From NCBI GenBank assembly GCA_015056585.1, contig SVFZ01000053.1, positions 21,304-85,303 on the forward strand: a DNA stretch of 64,000 bases, in the 5' to 3' direction. This stretch comes from Butyrivibrio sp. (GTDB taxonomy: Bacteria; Bacillota; Clostridia; Lachnospirales; Lachnospiraceae). The position numbers and the translations under genes were made by a program. The notes beneath the pieces were generated by a model. That model ran no database searches and was not told the origin of the DNA. It saw nothing but the letters and a program-made list of their open reading frames with translations. Below, piece after piece: positions 43,890 to 52,805 of the stretch. Each line of letters begins with the position of its first letter. Within the stretch, counting starts at the first letter, position 1.

Positions 43890-45452
43890 ATGAAGCTACT
43901 AAACCTTGATGAAGTAAATGAGTTGACCGGAGATATTATTGTCTTTGGTTTTTCTGAGAAACACCTGCTTGAGTTCTTTAAAGCAGGTCGTTTTGATGTA
44001 AATGTTTTAGGAATAATAGAGGAAAACCAAAGGCATCAGGGAATCAAGACTGTCTGTGGAAGGAAAATAAATGTTGTATCCCCGGATGACGCGGCTTCTT
44101 TATATGAGGATGACTGCAAGTTCCTTATAATGAACGATTACTATGAAGAGGCATACATAACAGTTGTTCAGCATGTAGTATATAAACTCTTGGGAAAAGA
44201 GGATGTAATAATTTATTACTTCTTGGATAAAGAATCAAGGATATACCATGATTATTGCAGGAAATATGAAAATACACCGCTTGATGATGTGATTGTTTTT
44301 CGGAGTGGCCCACATGCGTCACAGTATGTTAGGGGGATGGATTATTCGGACAATGCGAGAGCTCTTTTTGAATATATGCTAAAAGCGGGGCTTAATAAGA
44401 AGTACAGGCTTATCTGGCTTGTTAAGAAGCCGGAAGATTTTGTAGAAATAGAAGAAGCAAATGCGAACGTGAAGTTTATCTCTTTTGACTGGAGTGTCAG
44501 TGAAGATGCTGAGAAAAGAGATGAGTATTATCGCGCAATTTGTCTGGCAAAGTATATTTTTATGACTGATGCATATGGGTTTTGCCGTTATGCGAGAAAA
44601 GATCAGGTCCGTGTACAATTGTGGCATGGATGCGGTTTTAAGACCAGAACCACATTTTCACGTTGTGAGCATAGATATGAGTACAATATAGTAATTAGCG
44701 AAATTTATAAGAAGATTCATCAGGAAATTTATGGGCTTAGACCGGATCAGGTACTGATTACGGGGTATCCTAAGGTGGATTATCTTTTTCATCCGGCAGA
44801 AGAATGGCTTGATAAGCTCGCCATTCCCAGGGCAAAGAAGTATATCTTTTGGCTTCCAACATTTAGGGCTCCTTTGAATCAGCTTAATGAACTTACAGAG
44901 AAGGGACCTGAAGGTGAGACCGGATTGCCTATTGTAGGAAAAGTAAAAGAACTGCAGTGCTTAAATCAGCTCTTTGAAGAACATGATGCGGTGATGGTTA
45001 TTAAACTTCACCCATTCCAGAATAAAGAAGGGATCCACATGGGAAATGATTTAAAGCAAAACATAGTTCTTTTGACCAATGATGATCTTGTTGATGCAGG
45101 ATTAGAAATTAATCAGATATTAGGACACGCGGATGCACTTATCAGCGATTACTCGTCTGCGGCTGTTGACTATCTCGTCTTAGACAGGCCGGAAGCCTTC
45201 ACTTTAGATGATGTAGAAGTATATGAAAAGAGTAGAGGCTTTGTATTTGATCCAATAAAAAAATGGCTTCCCGGAAAAGAATTGTATAATTTCGATGATT
45301 TTTATCAATATGTCGAGGATGTTCTTAATGGTTTCGAGGAATGCGCTGAAAAGAGACACCTGCTTAGTGGAAAAATGCAAAAGTGGGCCAATGATTGCAA
45401 CAGTGAAAGAGTTTGCAGCGCACTTGGGATAGGAAACAGTAGCGATTGTTGA
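43890..45452 (+). CDS. CDP-glycerol glycerophosphotransferase-like protein with N-terminal Rossmann-like module
   Basis: 520 residues. Residues 1-115 carry the module ('IIVFGFSEKHLLEFF', 'VLGIIEENQRHQG'). From about 140 a TagB/TagF-type transferase: 'LWHGCGFKTRTTF' (conserved His), 'ITGYPKVDYLF', 'WLPTFRAP', 'VIKLHPFQ', 'ALISDYSSAAVDYLVLDRP' (SDYSS). Such enzymes add glycerol- or ribitol-phosphate from CDP donors in teichoic-acid-like polymers. It is the last gene of the operon; no clear terminator follows directly. Confidence 0.82.
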   Translation: MKLLNLDEVNELTGDIIVFGFSEKHLLEFFKAGRFDVNVLGIIEENQRHQGIKTVCGRKINVVSPDDAASLYEDDCKFLIMNDYYEEAYITVVQHVVYKLLGKEDVIIYYFLDKESRIYHDYCRKYENTPLDDVIVFRSGPHASQYVRGMDYSDNARALFEYMLKAGLNKKYRLIWLVKKPEDFVEIEEANANVKFISFDWSVSEDAEKRDEYYRAICLAKYIFMTDAYGFCRYARKDQVRVQLWHGCGFKTRTTFSRCEHRYEYNIVISEIYKKIHQEIYGLRPDQVLITGYPKVDYLFHPAEEWLDKLAIPRAKKYIFWLPTFRAPLNQLNELTEKGPEGETGLPIVGKVKELQCLNQLFEEHDAVMVIKLHPFQNKEGIHMGNDLKQNIVLLTNDDLVDAGLEINQILGHADALISDYSSAAVDYLVLDRPEAFTLDDVEVYEKSRGFVFDPIKKWLPGKELYNFDDFYQYVEDVLNGFEECAEKRHLLSGKMQKWANDCNSERVCSALGIGNSSDC

Positions 45453-45569
45453 TTGTTTATGCTTGTGAAGCGATGACGGTGATGAAGGCTAAAATCATTG
45501 CGATACCGAGAATAAATATATTTGAATGGGCACATTGAACATCTAATCCTTAGCAGATGTTATGCATAA

Positions 45570-45749
45570 AAAAGCGAGCTTTCAAATAATATATCGTACC
45601 TTGTCAATTTAATACCCTATATCGGCTTGAAACAAAAAGTTGCTCAGTATAGATTAAGTGGTTATAATGAAGATGAATCAAGAAAAATGACTCTTGACTA
45701 TTGTGTTCAACATTTCGATATATATTATAAGGTGACAACAAATGAATGA
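45570..45749 (+). pseudogene. Gene fragment (3' end) upstream of the small ORF
   Basis: An open frame without a good start reads KSELSNNISYLVNLIPYIGL... then 'AQYRLSGYNEDESRKMTLDYCVQHFDIYYK' and stops at 45749, overlapping the next ATG. It looks like the end of a longer protein whose beginning is lost. Family not recognised. Confidence 0.35.
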
Positions 45750-45921
45750 AGAGAAAGATATGTTTCTTTATTTTGAAGATGATTCTCATGGCAGTTCAGA
45801 AGATTATATGAAAATGTCACCCGAGGAACTGGAGCGAAGCATCAATAATTTGTACCGAGAAATGAAAGACCATCCTCAAAAGAAAGCTCCGGTAAAAAGT
45901 ATAGTTAAGTTTATGATATAA
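45742..45921 (+). CDS. Small acidic protein, 59 residues
   Basis: Too short for the ORF track. ATG after AAGGTG (seven nt), overlapping the stop of the preceding fragment, and followed by a strong terminator at 45929. The product MNEEKDMFLYFEDDS... is acidic at the N-terminus and ends in a Lys-rich tail ('KKAPVKSIVKFMI'). It contains 'MKMSPEELERSINNLYREM', a normal-looking helix. No family is recognised; the terminator and RBS argue that it is a real short gene. Confidence 0.5.
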   Translation: MNEEKDMFLYFEDDSHGSSEDYMKMSPEELERSINNLYREMKDHPQKKAPVKSIVKFMI

Positions 45922-45928
45922 AAATAGG

Positions 45929-45978
45929 AAACTCCTGATGCAAACTATGAAAAATGCATTAGGAGTTTTATTATTTTT
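45929..45978 (+). terminator. Intrinsic terminator
   Basis: Stem aaactcctgatgca / tgcattaggagttt (one G-T pair) followed by tattattttt. Confidence 0.85.
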
Positions 45979-46142
45979 GTGTTTATATGCCTGAAAGCAT
46001 GGATGAGGATAACATCGAGAAACTATCATGGGATATAGCTGACGAATTATTTTATAAGCTCTTTATATGGGCTCAGGAAAATAGAAAATACCAAACATAA
46101 GCTGCTGTAATAATGCTGCAAAAATAAGAAAATTTTGCATGA

Positions 46143-46601
46143 AGCAAACAGAGTAGGGCTAATTCAATAGAGAAATATGATATCAGACGAGATTTTCTTG
46201 TAGGAACAAATACAGATAATCCTAGATATGATATACTGACTGCAGTAATAATCAATATCAGCGGAAAGCATGATACTGAAGGAACACAGAATGAACTAAT
46301 ACGTATCCTGACGGATCTTTTTGACGAGAGACTAGACGGAGTAGAAAAGGTAAATAAACTAAAGGATGATTACGGTCTTAAGCTGACCAGAGAAGTGGAA
46401 AGCGAGGTGACGGAGATGTGTAGCTATGCAACTGCAATGGAGAATAAAGGAATAGAGAAAGGAATAGAGAAAGGGCTTAAGGCCCTAGTTCTTAGCTTGA
46501 AGAATTATGTAAGTGACTTTGACTCGTTATACGCTGCTGTAACCAAGAATGAAGAATACCGCAATGTGTCCAGAGACGAAGTGATGAAGTATTACAAGTA
46601 G
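46143..46601 (+). pseudogene. Decayed Rpn-family protein (C-terminal part)
   Basis: One open frame from 46143 to the stop at 46599-46601 (the track shows only its end from GTG 46395). It reads 'DIRRDFLVGTNTDNP', 'TAVIINISGKHDTEGTQNEL', 'DLFDERLDGVEKVNKLKDDYGLKL', 'VTEMCSYATAMENKGIEKGIEKG', the tail of Rpn-type proteins. The same frame continues upstream past stops at 46140, 46128 and 46098 into a short ORF 45987-46100 (MPESMDEDNIEK...). The N-terminal nuclease core is missing. Confidence 0.65.
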
Positions 46602-46619
46602 AATTAAAACAGTGGTGTC

Positions 46620-46961
46620 ATGACAATAAGAGACAAAATTTTCGATAAACTTGAAGAACTGAATATGACTCAGAAAGCTTTTTCTGAGAAGACAGGAATT
46701 GCAGAGAGCACAATAAGTGATTGGAAAAAAAAGAAGACCAATCCTACTGCGGATAAGATAATGGTAATTTGTAAGGTATTAGATGTTAATCCTGAATGGT
46801 TGCTGTCAGATATTGAGCCGCAAGGGGAACGTGGAAATCCCAGGGATTGGTATGCTATACAGGCAAATACTGACAGTGGAAAGCTAATAACAGCATTCAA
46901 TTCTATGAACAAGGCACAGCAGTCTAGGCTATTAGGGTATGCAGAAGCCTTAAAAAAATAA
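46620..46961 (+). CDS. XRE-family HTH regulator
   Basis: 113 residues. Residues 1-60 are a HTH_3 domain ('LNMTQKAFSEKTGIAESTISDWKKKKTNPTADKIM'), DNA-binding. The rest is a short helical tail with 'FNSMNKAQQSRLLGYAEAL' that could dimerise. The RBS is weak. It follows the Rpn remnant and is convergent with the AAA/PD-(D/E)XK gene. Target unknown. Confidence 0.82.
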   Translation: MTIRDKIFDKLEELNMTQKAFSEKTGIAESTISDWKKKKTNPTADKIMVICKVLDVNPEWLLSDIEPQGERGNPRDWYAIQANTDSGKLITAFNSMNKAQQSRLLGYAEALKK

Positions 46962-47111
46962 TGTAAATGTGCAGTATATGTGTATCCGAGAAGAAAAAAG
47001 AGTGAAGGATGCTTTTAATATGTTTTGTGCTGCTTTTTTCTTTTCTCCATAAATTATTATGGATTTCCGACCGATAAATAATTTCATAGAATTGAGCAGG
47101 TTTTATTACTT

Positions 47112-48692
47112 CTAAACCCGCTCAATTTTGCATGTGTGGATTTTGCTTTTTTCGTCATAATTTATGCCGACAAGAACTATTTCTCCGCTATAATCCTTTA
47201 GTACGGAGGGATAGTTCTTTTTCTTTATCTGACCAATAGCAGCTTCTTCTGTTTTATTCCACTTAAGCTCAACTATCATCGCCGGAAGAGGCGACTTCTG
47301 CTTTGGAATAAATACAACATCAGCTATGCCTCGCCCTGACGGCATTTCTTCAACCTTGAGGTATTGATCTATGCATACAACATAAGCAAATTTGATCACA
47401 TATCTAAGAGCCTGTTCGTCATTATAAAATGTAGGGGCGTATGAAGACTCCCTAATAGCTTGAATTCCACTTGCTACAGCATTTTCATCACCTGACAGTG
47501 TGCTCTTTAACAACTCATCCGATTTCTGAATCAGTTCATATAATTTAGTATTCTCTGAGTTCTTTAGCAGATTATTGAATTCTGTTTCAACTTCTTTATT
47601 TGGGATGCGAACAGTTTTTTTCTTATTGTCGTAAGCAAGATATCCCAGATGAATCATTAGTGTAATAACATCATCTTTAGACTTGAAGGATTCTACATCA
47701 TTTTCAAAACTATCTACGCTGACTTCCAAGTGTTCTCCGGTAATAAGGCGTAAAACATCGTCCTGCAGACCATCATAATTAAGATTGATGTATGTTGATA
47801 GTGATTCTGCCGCAGAAGTCTTTTGCCAGTAAGACTCAAAACTATCCATTTTCAGAGCGGTCATTACTGAGTATGGATTGTAAATGGACTCAGCTTTTGA
47901 GAAAGAATAGCCATCGTACCATTCCTTCATGGAGTTGAAGTTGTTGCCGTGTTTATTGCATAGTTCTACAACTTCATTTTCTGTGAACCCTGTATACTTT
48001 GCGTAATTGCCGGGGTTAAGAATAGTATATTCCTGAAAATCCGAAATTGCTGATTCGGTTCCGTCTTTTTTTATAGGCAGAATACCTGTCATATAAGCAG
48101 CGGCAACGGCTTTGGGAGTGAAATTACCATTTTTAAACCAGGATCTTAACAAATTTAAATATGTAATTTGAGTATTTTCATCATCTTTTGCTTCTCTAAT
48201 AATGGCATCCCATTCATCTATAATGAAAATGAACTTTTTACCGGTATTTTCAGAGTATTTAATCAGACAGGAAGTTAATTCTTCTACTGATTCCAGAGAA
48301 GGAAAAGAATCAAGCAATTCTTTTTTGATGGACTCAATTATATAGCTGACAATTCCGCTTAGGTCCATCCGGTTTTGATTAAAGTATGAAATAAATCCGG
48401 TTATATCAAGGTATATTACATTGTATTTATTCAGATGCTGGTCAAAGCTATCATCACTGTATATTTCCAAATTTTTAAAAAGACTGTTCGAATCGCAGGT
48501 ACAGTCATAATAGGCACATAGCATCTTGGCAGCAAAGGACTTGCCAAAGCGCCTTGGTCGGCTAATGCATGTCAACTTGTCAGTTGTGCCAATTGTCTTG
48601 TTAATAAGGCTGATCAATCCGGTTTTATCAACGTATTCAGATTTAATGATTTCTTCAAAACCGGAATTTCCGGGATTTAAGTAATTACCCAT
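47112..48692 (-). CDS. AAA-ATPase-like protein with PD-(D/E)XK nuclease domain
   Basis: 526 residues from ATG 48692 (GGAGGC upstream; the track extends 54 codons too far). Residues 10-220 match AAA-ATPase_like: 'YVDKTGLISLINK', 'ISRPRRFGKSF' (Walker A-like), 'FIFIIDEWDAIIRE' (Walker B-like). The C-terminal 170 residues resemble PDDEXK_9: 'GRGIADVVFIPK', 'AMIVELKWNKT' (E-x-K). Such proteins are very common in Clostridia and Bacteroidetes and have been suggested to be mobile or defence-related; function unproven. Confidence 0.85.
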   Translation of the reverse strand: MGNYLNPGNSGFEEIIKSEYVDKTGLISLINKTIGTTDKLTCISRPRRFGKSFAAKMLCAYYDCTCDSNSLFKNLEIYSDDSFDQHLNKYNVIYLDITGFISYFNQNRMDLSGIVSYIIESIKKELLDSFPSLESVEELTSCLIKYSENTGKKFIFIIDEWDAIIREAKDDENTQITYLNLLRSWFKNGNFTPKAVAAAYMTGILPIKKDGTESAISDFQEYTILNPGNYAKYTGFTENEVVELCNKHGNNFNSMKEWYDGYSFSKAESIYNPYSVMTALKMDSFESYWQKTSAAESLSTYINLNYDGLQDDVLRLITGEHLEVSVDSFENDVESFKSKDDVITLMIHLGYLAYDNKKKTVRIPNKEVETEFNNLLKNSENTKLYELIQKSDELLKSTLSGDENAVASGIQAIRESSYAPTFYNDEQALRYVIKFAYVVCIDQYLKVEEMPSGRGIADVVFIPKQKSPLPAMIVELKWNKTEEAAIGQIKKKNYPSVLKDYSGEIVLVGINYDEKSKIHTCKIERV

Positions 48693-48796
48693 ATATGCCT
48701 CCAACAATTGCATTAATATAGAATTATTATACTGAAAATGGCTCTGTACCGCAATTGTAGCGTTAACTCCAATTGCAGATAGCATGCTATAATGAA

Positions 48797-48928
48797 ATGG
48801 TAAACAGGGATAAAAAGGCGAGAAGTGCCTATCAAGACTTGAGACCATCAACAAGTATTTTAGATGAAATATACATTTTGGATATCATGAGAGGAGGGGT
48901 GTCCGATGATCAGTTGCGCATACGATGA
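48797..48928 (+). CDS. Possible 43-residue protein overlapping the next gene
   Basis: MVNRDKKARSAYQDL..., ending in 'IYILDIMRGGVSDDQLRIR'. Its stop overlaps the start of the HTH gene by 23 nt, so translation may be coupled. No Shine-Dalgarno is obvious for it. It could be the small partner of a regulator/toxin pair or chance. Confidence 0.35.
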   Translation: MVNRDKKARSAYQDLRPSTSILDEIYILDIMRGGVSDDQLRIR

Positions 48929-49547
48929 GATGTATCTGCCGCTGGCGCAGCGTGTTATGGGTGACATGTATGATTTTGCGGTTAATACCGTGGGTATGAC
49001 ACTTGCTTCTTTTCATGAGATGTTTATTATGAGCGGAATGAGCCATCAGATAGAGATTGGGAATCCAACATACGTAGCCGGGAAAAACGGATGTGAAGTG
49101 ACGCGGGAAGTCATTCACACCTGTTCGGATATATCGGTGGAAACAGAAGATATTATGTACGTGGATAAATCCCGTGAATACTGGATCGGATGGGCGCTTG
49201 CGTATTATCAGTGGATTTCAGGAAAGAGCTTTGAGGCGATAGATGAGTGTGTCAAGATAGATAAAATGTATGGCATGTATGATACGCTTCATGAAGCAGA
49301 TATTTCTTTATTTGTGGAGATAATGGATGATAAATTTAAAGACTACAGTGACGAATGCAGGTTAAAGCGACTGAGGATGTATGCGGGTTTGTCGCAGAGA
49401 GCACTGGCAGAGAAAGCAGGAGTTCCGCTAAGGCAGATTCAGCTCTTTGAGCAGGGCCGGAGAGATATCAACAAGACGCAAGGAGCGACGTTATATCAAC
49501 TTTCCAATGCGCTGGGGTGTTCCATGGAGAGGTTATTATCGAAGTAA
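48906..49547 (+). CDS. HTH-domain protein with N-terminal unknown domain
   Basis: 213 residues, ATG with GGAGGGG six nt upstream. Residues 1-145: conserved-looking region 'MGDMYDFAVNTVGMTLASFHEMFIMSG', 'VDKSREYWIGWALAYYQWISG', probably a small helical domain. Residues 150-213: HTH_3 ('LRMYAGLSQRALAEKAGVPLRQIQLFEQG'). The N-terminal part resembles proteins that accompany DUF3990/DUF3791-type neighbours in Firmicutes (recollection, not checked). The 43-residue ORF upstream overlaps it. Confidence 0.7.
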   Translation: MISCAYDEMYLPLAQRVMGDMYDFAVNTVGMTLASFHEMFIMSGMSHQIEIGNPTYVAGKNGCEVTREVIHTCSDISVETEDIMYVDKSREYWIGWALAYYQWISGKSFEAIDECVKIDKMYGMYDTLHEADISLFVEIMDDKFKDYSDECRLKRLRMYAGLSQRALAEKAGVPLRQIQLFEQGRRDINKTQGATLYQLSNALGCSMERLLSK

Positions 49548-49584
49548 TGGTTTACCTCCTAATTTGATCAAAGCAATGACATTT

Positions 49585-51324
49585 TTACCGGAGTGATAGC
49601 AATGACAGTACATCAGTAAAAGCCCTGTAATACTTAAAGTGCGACTGGTTCCATTGCACTTTTTTGCCAACTGAAGAGATTATAAGGATGCACTCTCTTT
49701 TATCCTTGTCGTAAAATCTTATGATGATCAGGGAGAATACTTCTCTTTTGGTCAGGAAATCCTTGATATTACGAGCGTGTGGTGGAAGCATTTCGAGATG
49801 ATTTATAACCACGAAATTACCGAGAGAAAAGTATTTGTCTCTGGCGTCGCTGTTTAGATTGCTAAGCACGAAATCTATGGCTGTCTGATCCTTTATGACC
49901 CTGTCTCCGGCGGAATATCTGTGTATGGAAGGCGAGCCTACGTAGAGATTCACATTTTGCAGCGCAAAAGCTTCGGCGAAATCATTGATGTATTCTTCAA
50001 CAGTGCTGTCCTTATCATGGAGAGCCATGTCAAATAATTTCACGATAACATCCCCGTAAGAGAAATCTCTGTCGCTTATCTTTTTGGAAGTCTGATGCGA
50101 AAGGATTATATCTTCAAGCGTTCCATGCTTTTCCAGTGTATAGATGACATAACGGTTTCTCCCCTTTTCTTTGGCCAGATACAGGCAGTGATCGGCAATC
50201 GTAAAAAGATCGTCGTAGTTATCTGCATCTTTTGAAAAAACAGATGCGCCTATAGACACTGAGAGCGGAGAGTCTTTTTCTTTTCCCTTATCGGGAAATG
50301 TGGCACTTACCTTGTTCTTGATTCCTCTGATTATGGAGCGCAGTTGTTCCTCGGACTGAATATTGTAGAGGACAACAAAGAATTCGTCACCGCCAAAGCG
50401 GCCGGCGATACCGTTTTTGCCTACTTCTCCCGATATTATATCCGCAACCTTCTTTATGACGTCATCTCCGAACTGATGACCGTAAGTATCATTTATGTTT
50501 TTAAAGAAATCCACATCTATGATGACCAGCGCTGTCCCTTCAAGGCGTCTGTCATCTATTCGCTCTCTGGCAATCTTTATAATGTCAGTTTTGTCCACAA
50601 GCCCGGTGAGTGAGTCGTGTCTTATGCTGTTAGGTTTTAGGGAATCCCCATTTCTCCTTAGCTGTATGTGTCCGACTACGCCTTCGGTGTCTTTATCATA
50701 AAAGACAAAGGACTCTACCAATGCAGTGTGGGTTACAGTGGTGTCGTTGTTTAAGATATTACCTTCCACTATGGTTCCGCTTCTTCCAACACCTGACCTG
50801 ATCTGGGCTATAAAACTTTTTATCGCAGTCTTTTTATCTTCATTATCGGCCTTTGCCAGTAACATTTCTTCAAAATCAGCAAGGGAATAATCCCCATTTT
50901 CAAATTCGGCAAGTTCGGTATTATAAACTGTTATGATGTCAAGAGCGGGAGAGTATTCAAAAAATACATCTTCATATAGTCCAAGCTGTGCATTTGCTGC
51001 GCTTATTGCCTTCATCAGACCGGAATGGGCATTAAGCAGGTCTTTTGCGTTTACCACGGTGAGCCGGATCAGCTTGTCATTGCATCTTTGTGCTTTGACA
51101 TAGCAATAATACATGGTATCCGGAGACAGAATCTTGCTGGGGTACCAATTGCCGTCACAGTTTTTAATATTATTCTGATAGATATCTATGTCCTCGACAG
51201 CAATTAGTTCGTTCATGGGCCTTGTGACGAAGCCGGCAAGCGCATCATAAACGTGAGCATCTGCGGATATTATTTTCTGATCGCTCTTGGATATGATTAT
51301 TTCATAAAAACTGACATCTTTCAT
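49585..51324 (-). CDS. Diguanylate cyclase with PAS-like and GAF-like regions
   Basis: 579 residues from ATG 51324 (AGAGGTC). A PAS/PAS-like sensor region covers residues 1-250, the GGDEF domain about 255-395 ('HDSLTGLVDKTDI', 'DVDFFKNINDTYGHQFGD', 'RFGGDEFF'), and a C-terminal region 400-579 resembles GAF. GGDEF is intact so c-di-GMP synthesis is expected. The inhibitory RxxD site before GGDEF is not present. c-di-GMP usually lowers motility, which fits its position near flagellar genes, though no link is shown. No membrane segment; cytoplasmic. Confidence 0.88.
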   Translation of the reverse strand: MKDVSFYEIIISKSDQKIISADAHVYDALAGFVTRPMNELIAVEDIDIYQNNIKNCDGNWYPSKILSPDTMYYCYVKAQRCNDKLIRLTVVNAKDLLNAHSGLMKAISAANAQLGLYEDVFFEYSPALDIITVYNTELAEFENGDYSLADFEEMLLAKADNEDKKTAIKSFIAQIRSGVGRSGTIVEGNILNNDTTVTHTALVESFVFYDKDTEGVVGHIQLRRNGDSLKPNSIRHDSLTGLVDKTDIIKIARERIDDRRLEGTALVIIDVDFFKNINDTYGHQFGDDVIKKVADIISGEVGKNGIAGRFGGDEFFVVLYNIQSEEQLRSIIRGIKNKVSATFPDKGKEKDSPLSVSIGASVFSKDADNYDDLFTIADHCLYLAKEKGRNRYVIYTLEKHGTLEDIILSHQTSKKISDRDFSYGDVIVKLFDMALHDKDSTVEEYINDFAEAFALQNVNLYVGSPSIHRYSAGDRVIKDQTAIDFVLSNLNSDARDKYFSLGNFVVINHLEMLPPHARNIKDFLTKREVFSLIIIRFYDKDKRECILIISSVGKKVQWNQSHFKYYRAFTDVLSLLSLR

Positions 51325-51426
51325 GAATTGACCTCTTAAAAAATGCACTGAGATAAATTGTAAAATGAAATGCGTATATTATTAATCCTTGAACATAATG
51401 TCCAAGAATGCATAAGCAGCTCAAGG

Positions 51427-52545
51427 TCAGAGTTTCACCATAATCTTTACATATTCTTCGGATTTCCTTCGCATAATATCAAGACCCTTATCCAAATCTT
51501 CAAGAGAAAATCTGTGGGTGATAAGGTCAGCAGGGGAAAAATGGGGCTGCGAAGATTTGGGATTATTTTTCCAGGCATCAAGACGCGAAAGAACGTAGCG
51601 CCAGTCATCTTCCGGACCATAATATGAAGAATTCCAGGTTCCAAGGAGAGTCAGTTGATTTCTTAATATTTTCCAATAACTGTCTTTGGACAGTTCCATG
51701 TCAGAAGCAGGGTTTCCCACCAGCATTACTGTTCCAAGTGGCGCAGTGCACTTAACAGCCTGTTCATAGCTTTCACTTCGGCCTATACATTCAAAGTAGC
51801 AGTCGGCGCCATGGCCTTTTGTTTTTTCGTATATAAAGCTTACGGGATCTCCATAGCGGACATCGCAGAAGCAGTCTTCGTCATACCCCATCTGAAGGAG
51901 CTTTTGCTTCTGTATATCTTTATTTCCGATACATAACACATTATTAAAGCCTGCATCCTTTAGGAAAAGAGCCATCAAAAGCCCAATGGTTCCAAGCCCG
52001 CACACTACGATAGCGGAATCTGTGCTTATATAAGGATAAGAAGATGCCGGAGAACATGATGATTCCGGACCAAGAGATACGCCAAGTGCTCTTCTCATGG
52101 CGTGGACAGCCACAGCCATAGGCTCAAACATCGCAGCTTCTTCGTCAGATACACTGTCAGGCAGAGGTAAAAGATTCCACAAAGGTGCGCAGACGTATTC
52201 GGCAAATCCGCCGTCACGGCGCGATCCGAGATAGTTGTAGTTTTCGCACATTTCATAGTGGGAAGTAAGGCACTGAGCGCACTTCATGCAGGGAATCAGA
52301 GGAAAGATGCCGACTCTTTTGCCAATCAGATCTGTATTGTCGCTGCACTCCTCTACACATCCGGTAAATTCATGTCCGGGAATAAGAGGCATATTGTGAG
52401 CGCCGGTCTTGAAAATTCGCGGAATATCAGAGCCGCAGATGCCGCAGGCCGTGACCTTTATCAGGGCTTCGCCGGGCTTTGGTGAAGGCCTGCCGGTCTT
52501 TGTCAGTTTCAGATTTCCAATTCCATATAAAATCTGGGCTCTCAT
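51427..52545 (-). CDS. Zinc-dependent medium-chain (polyol-type) dehydrogenase
   Basis: 372 residues from ATG 52545 (GGAGGC). MDR family: 'GICGSDIPRIF' (Cys), 'PGHEFTG' (HE), structural-zinc cysteines 'PCMKCAQCLTSHYEMC', Rossmann 'VVCGLGTIGLLMALF'. It is closest in style to galactitol-1-phosphate/sorbitol dehydrogenases. Possible role: interconversion of a keto-sugar phosphate and polyol phosphate, with the TarI-like gene at 54505 supplying CDP activation (inference). It is followed by the minus-strand GGDEF gene but 102 nt apart. Confidence 0.85.
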   Translation of the reverse strand: MRAQILYGIGNLKLTKTGRPSPKPGEALIKVTACGICGSDIPRIFKTGAHNMPLIPGHEFTGCVEECSDNTDLIGKRVGIFPLIPCMKCAQCLTSHYEMCENYNYLGSRRDGGFAEYVCAPLWNLLPLPDSVSDEEAAMFEPMAVAVHAMRRALGVSLGPESSCSPASSYPYISTDSAIVVCGLGTIGLLMALFLKDAGFNNVLCIGNKDIQKQKLLQMGYDEDCFCDVRYGDPVSFIYEKTKGHGADCYFECIGRSESYEQAVKCTAPLGTVMLVGNPASDMELSKDSYWKILRNQLTLLGTWNSSYYGPEDDWRYVLSRLDAWKNNPKSSQPHFSPADLITHRFSLEDLDKGLDIMRRKSEEYVKIMVKL

Positions 52546-52714
52546 CTTTGCCTCCGGAATTATGCACAATAAGTGAAGTACAATGTAGATAATAATATTT
52601 TATACTAAATACTGATAATAATTCAATTAAATAGGGAATGTTAGTGCTTTGTGAAAACTATTAAAGCAAATTCCGCTTCCTTTTCTTAAATTTCACTAAA
52701 ACTTTCCTAAACTC

Positions 52715-52741
52715 TAATATTTTTCGGATCTGTGCCGATAT
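52715..52741 (+). promoter_or_regulatory. Sigma-28-like promoter of secreted-protein gene
   Basis: TAAT, 15 nt, GCCGATAT, perfect -10 and one mismatch in the -35. About 65 nt upstream of ATG 52806. Confidence 0.65.
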
Positions 52742-52805
52742 AATGTATGTAGACAAAGTGGCTTTTTATAAGCTTTATTTTGGGCTTTTGCCCGGAGGCA
52801 CACGG

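Noticed and set aside
46970-47060. Possible long-loop hairpin after the XRE gene (gagaagaaaaaag / cttttttcttttctc)
   Set aside because: The loop is about 40 nt and the arms are low-complexity, so it is not a credible terminator.
47050-47077. TAAA, 16 nt, ACCGATAA, a sigma-28-like site on the + strand
   Set aside because: It points into the 3' end of a minus-strand gene with no + strand gene behind it and the sequence is AT-rich; it is most likely chance.
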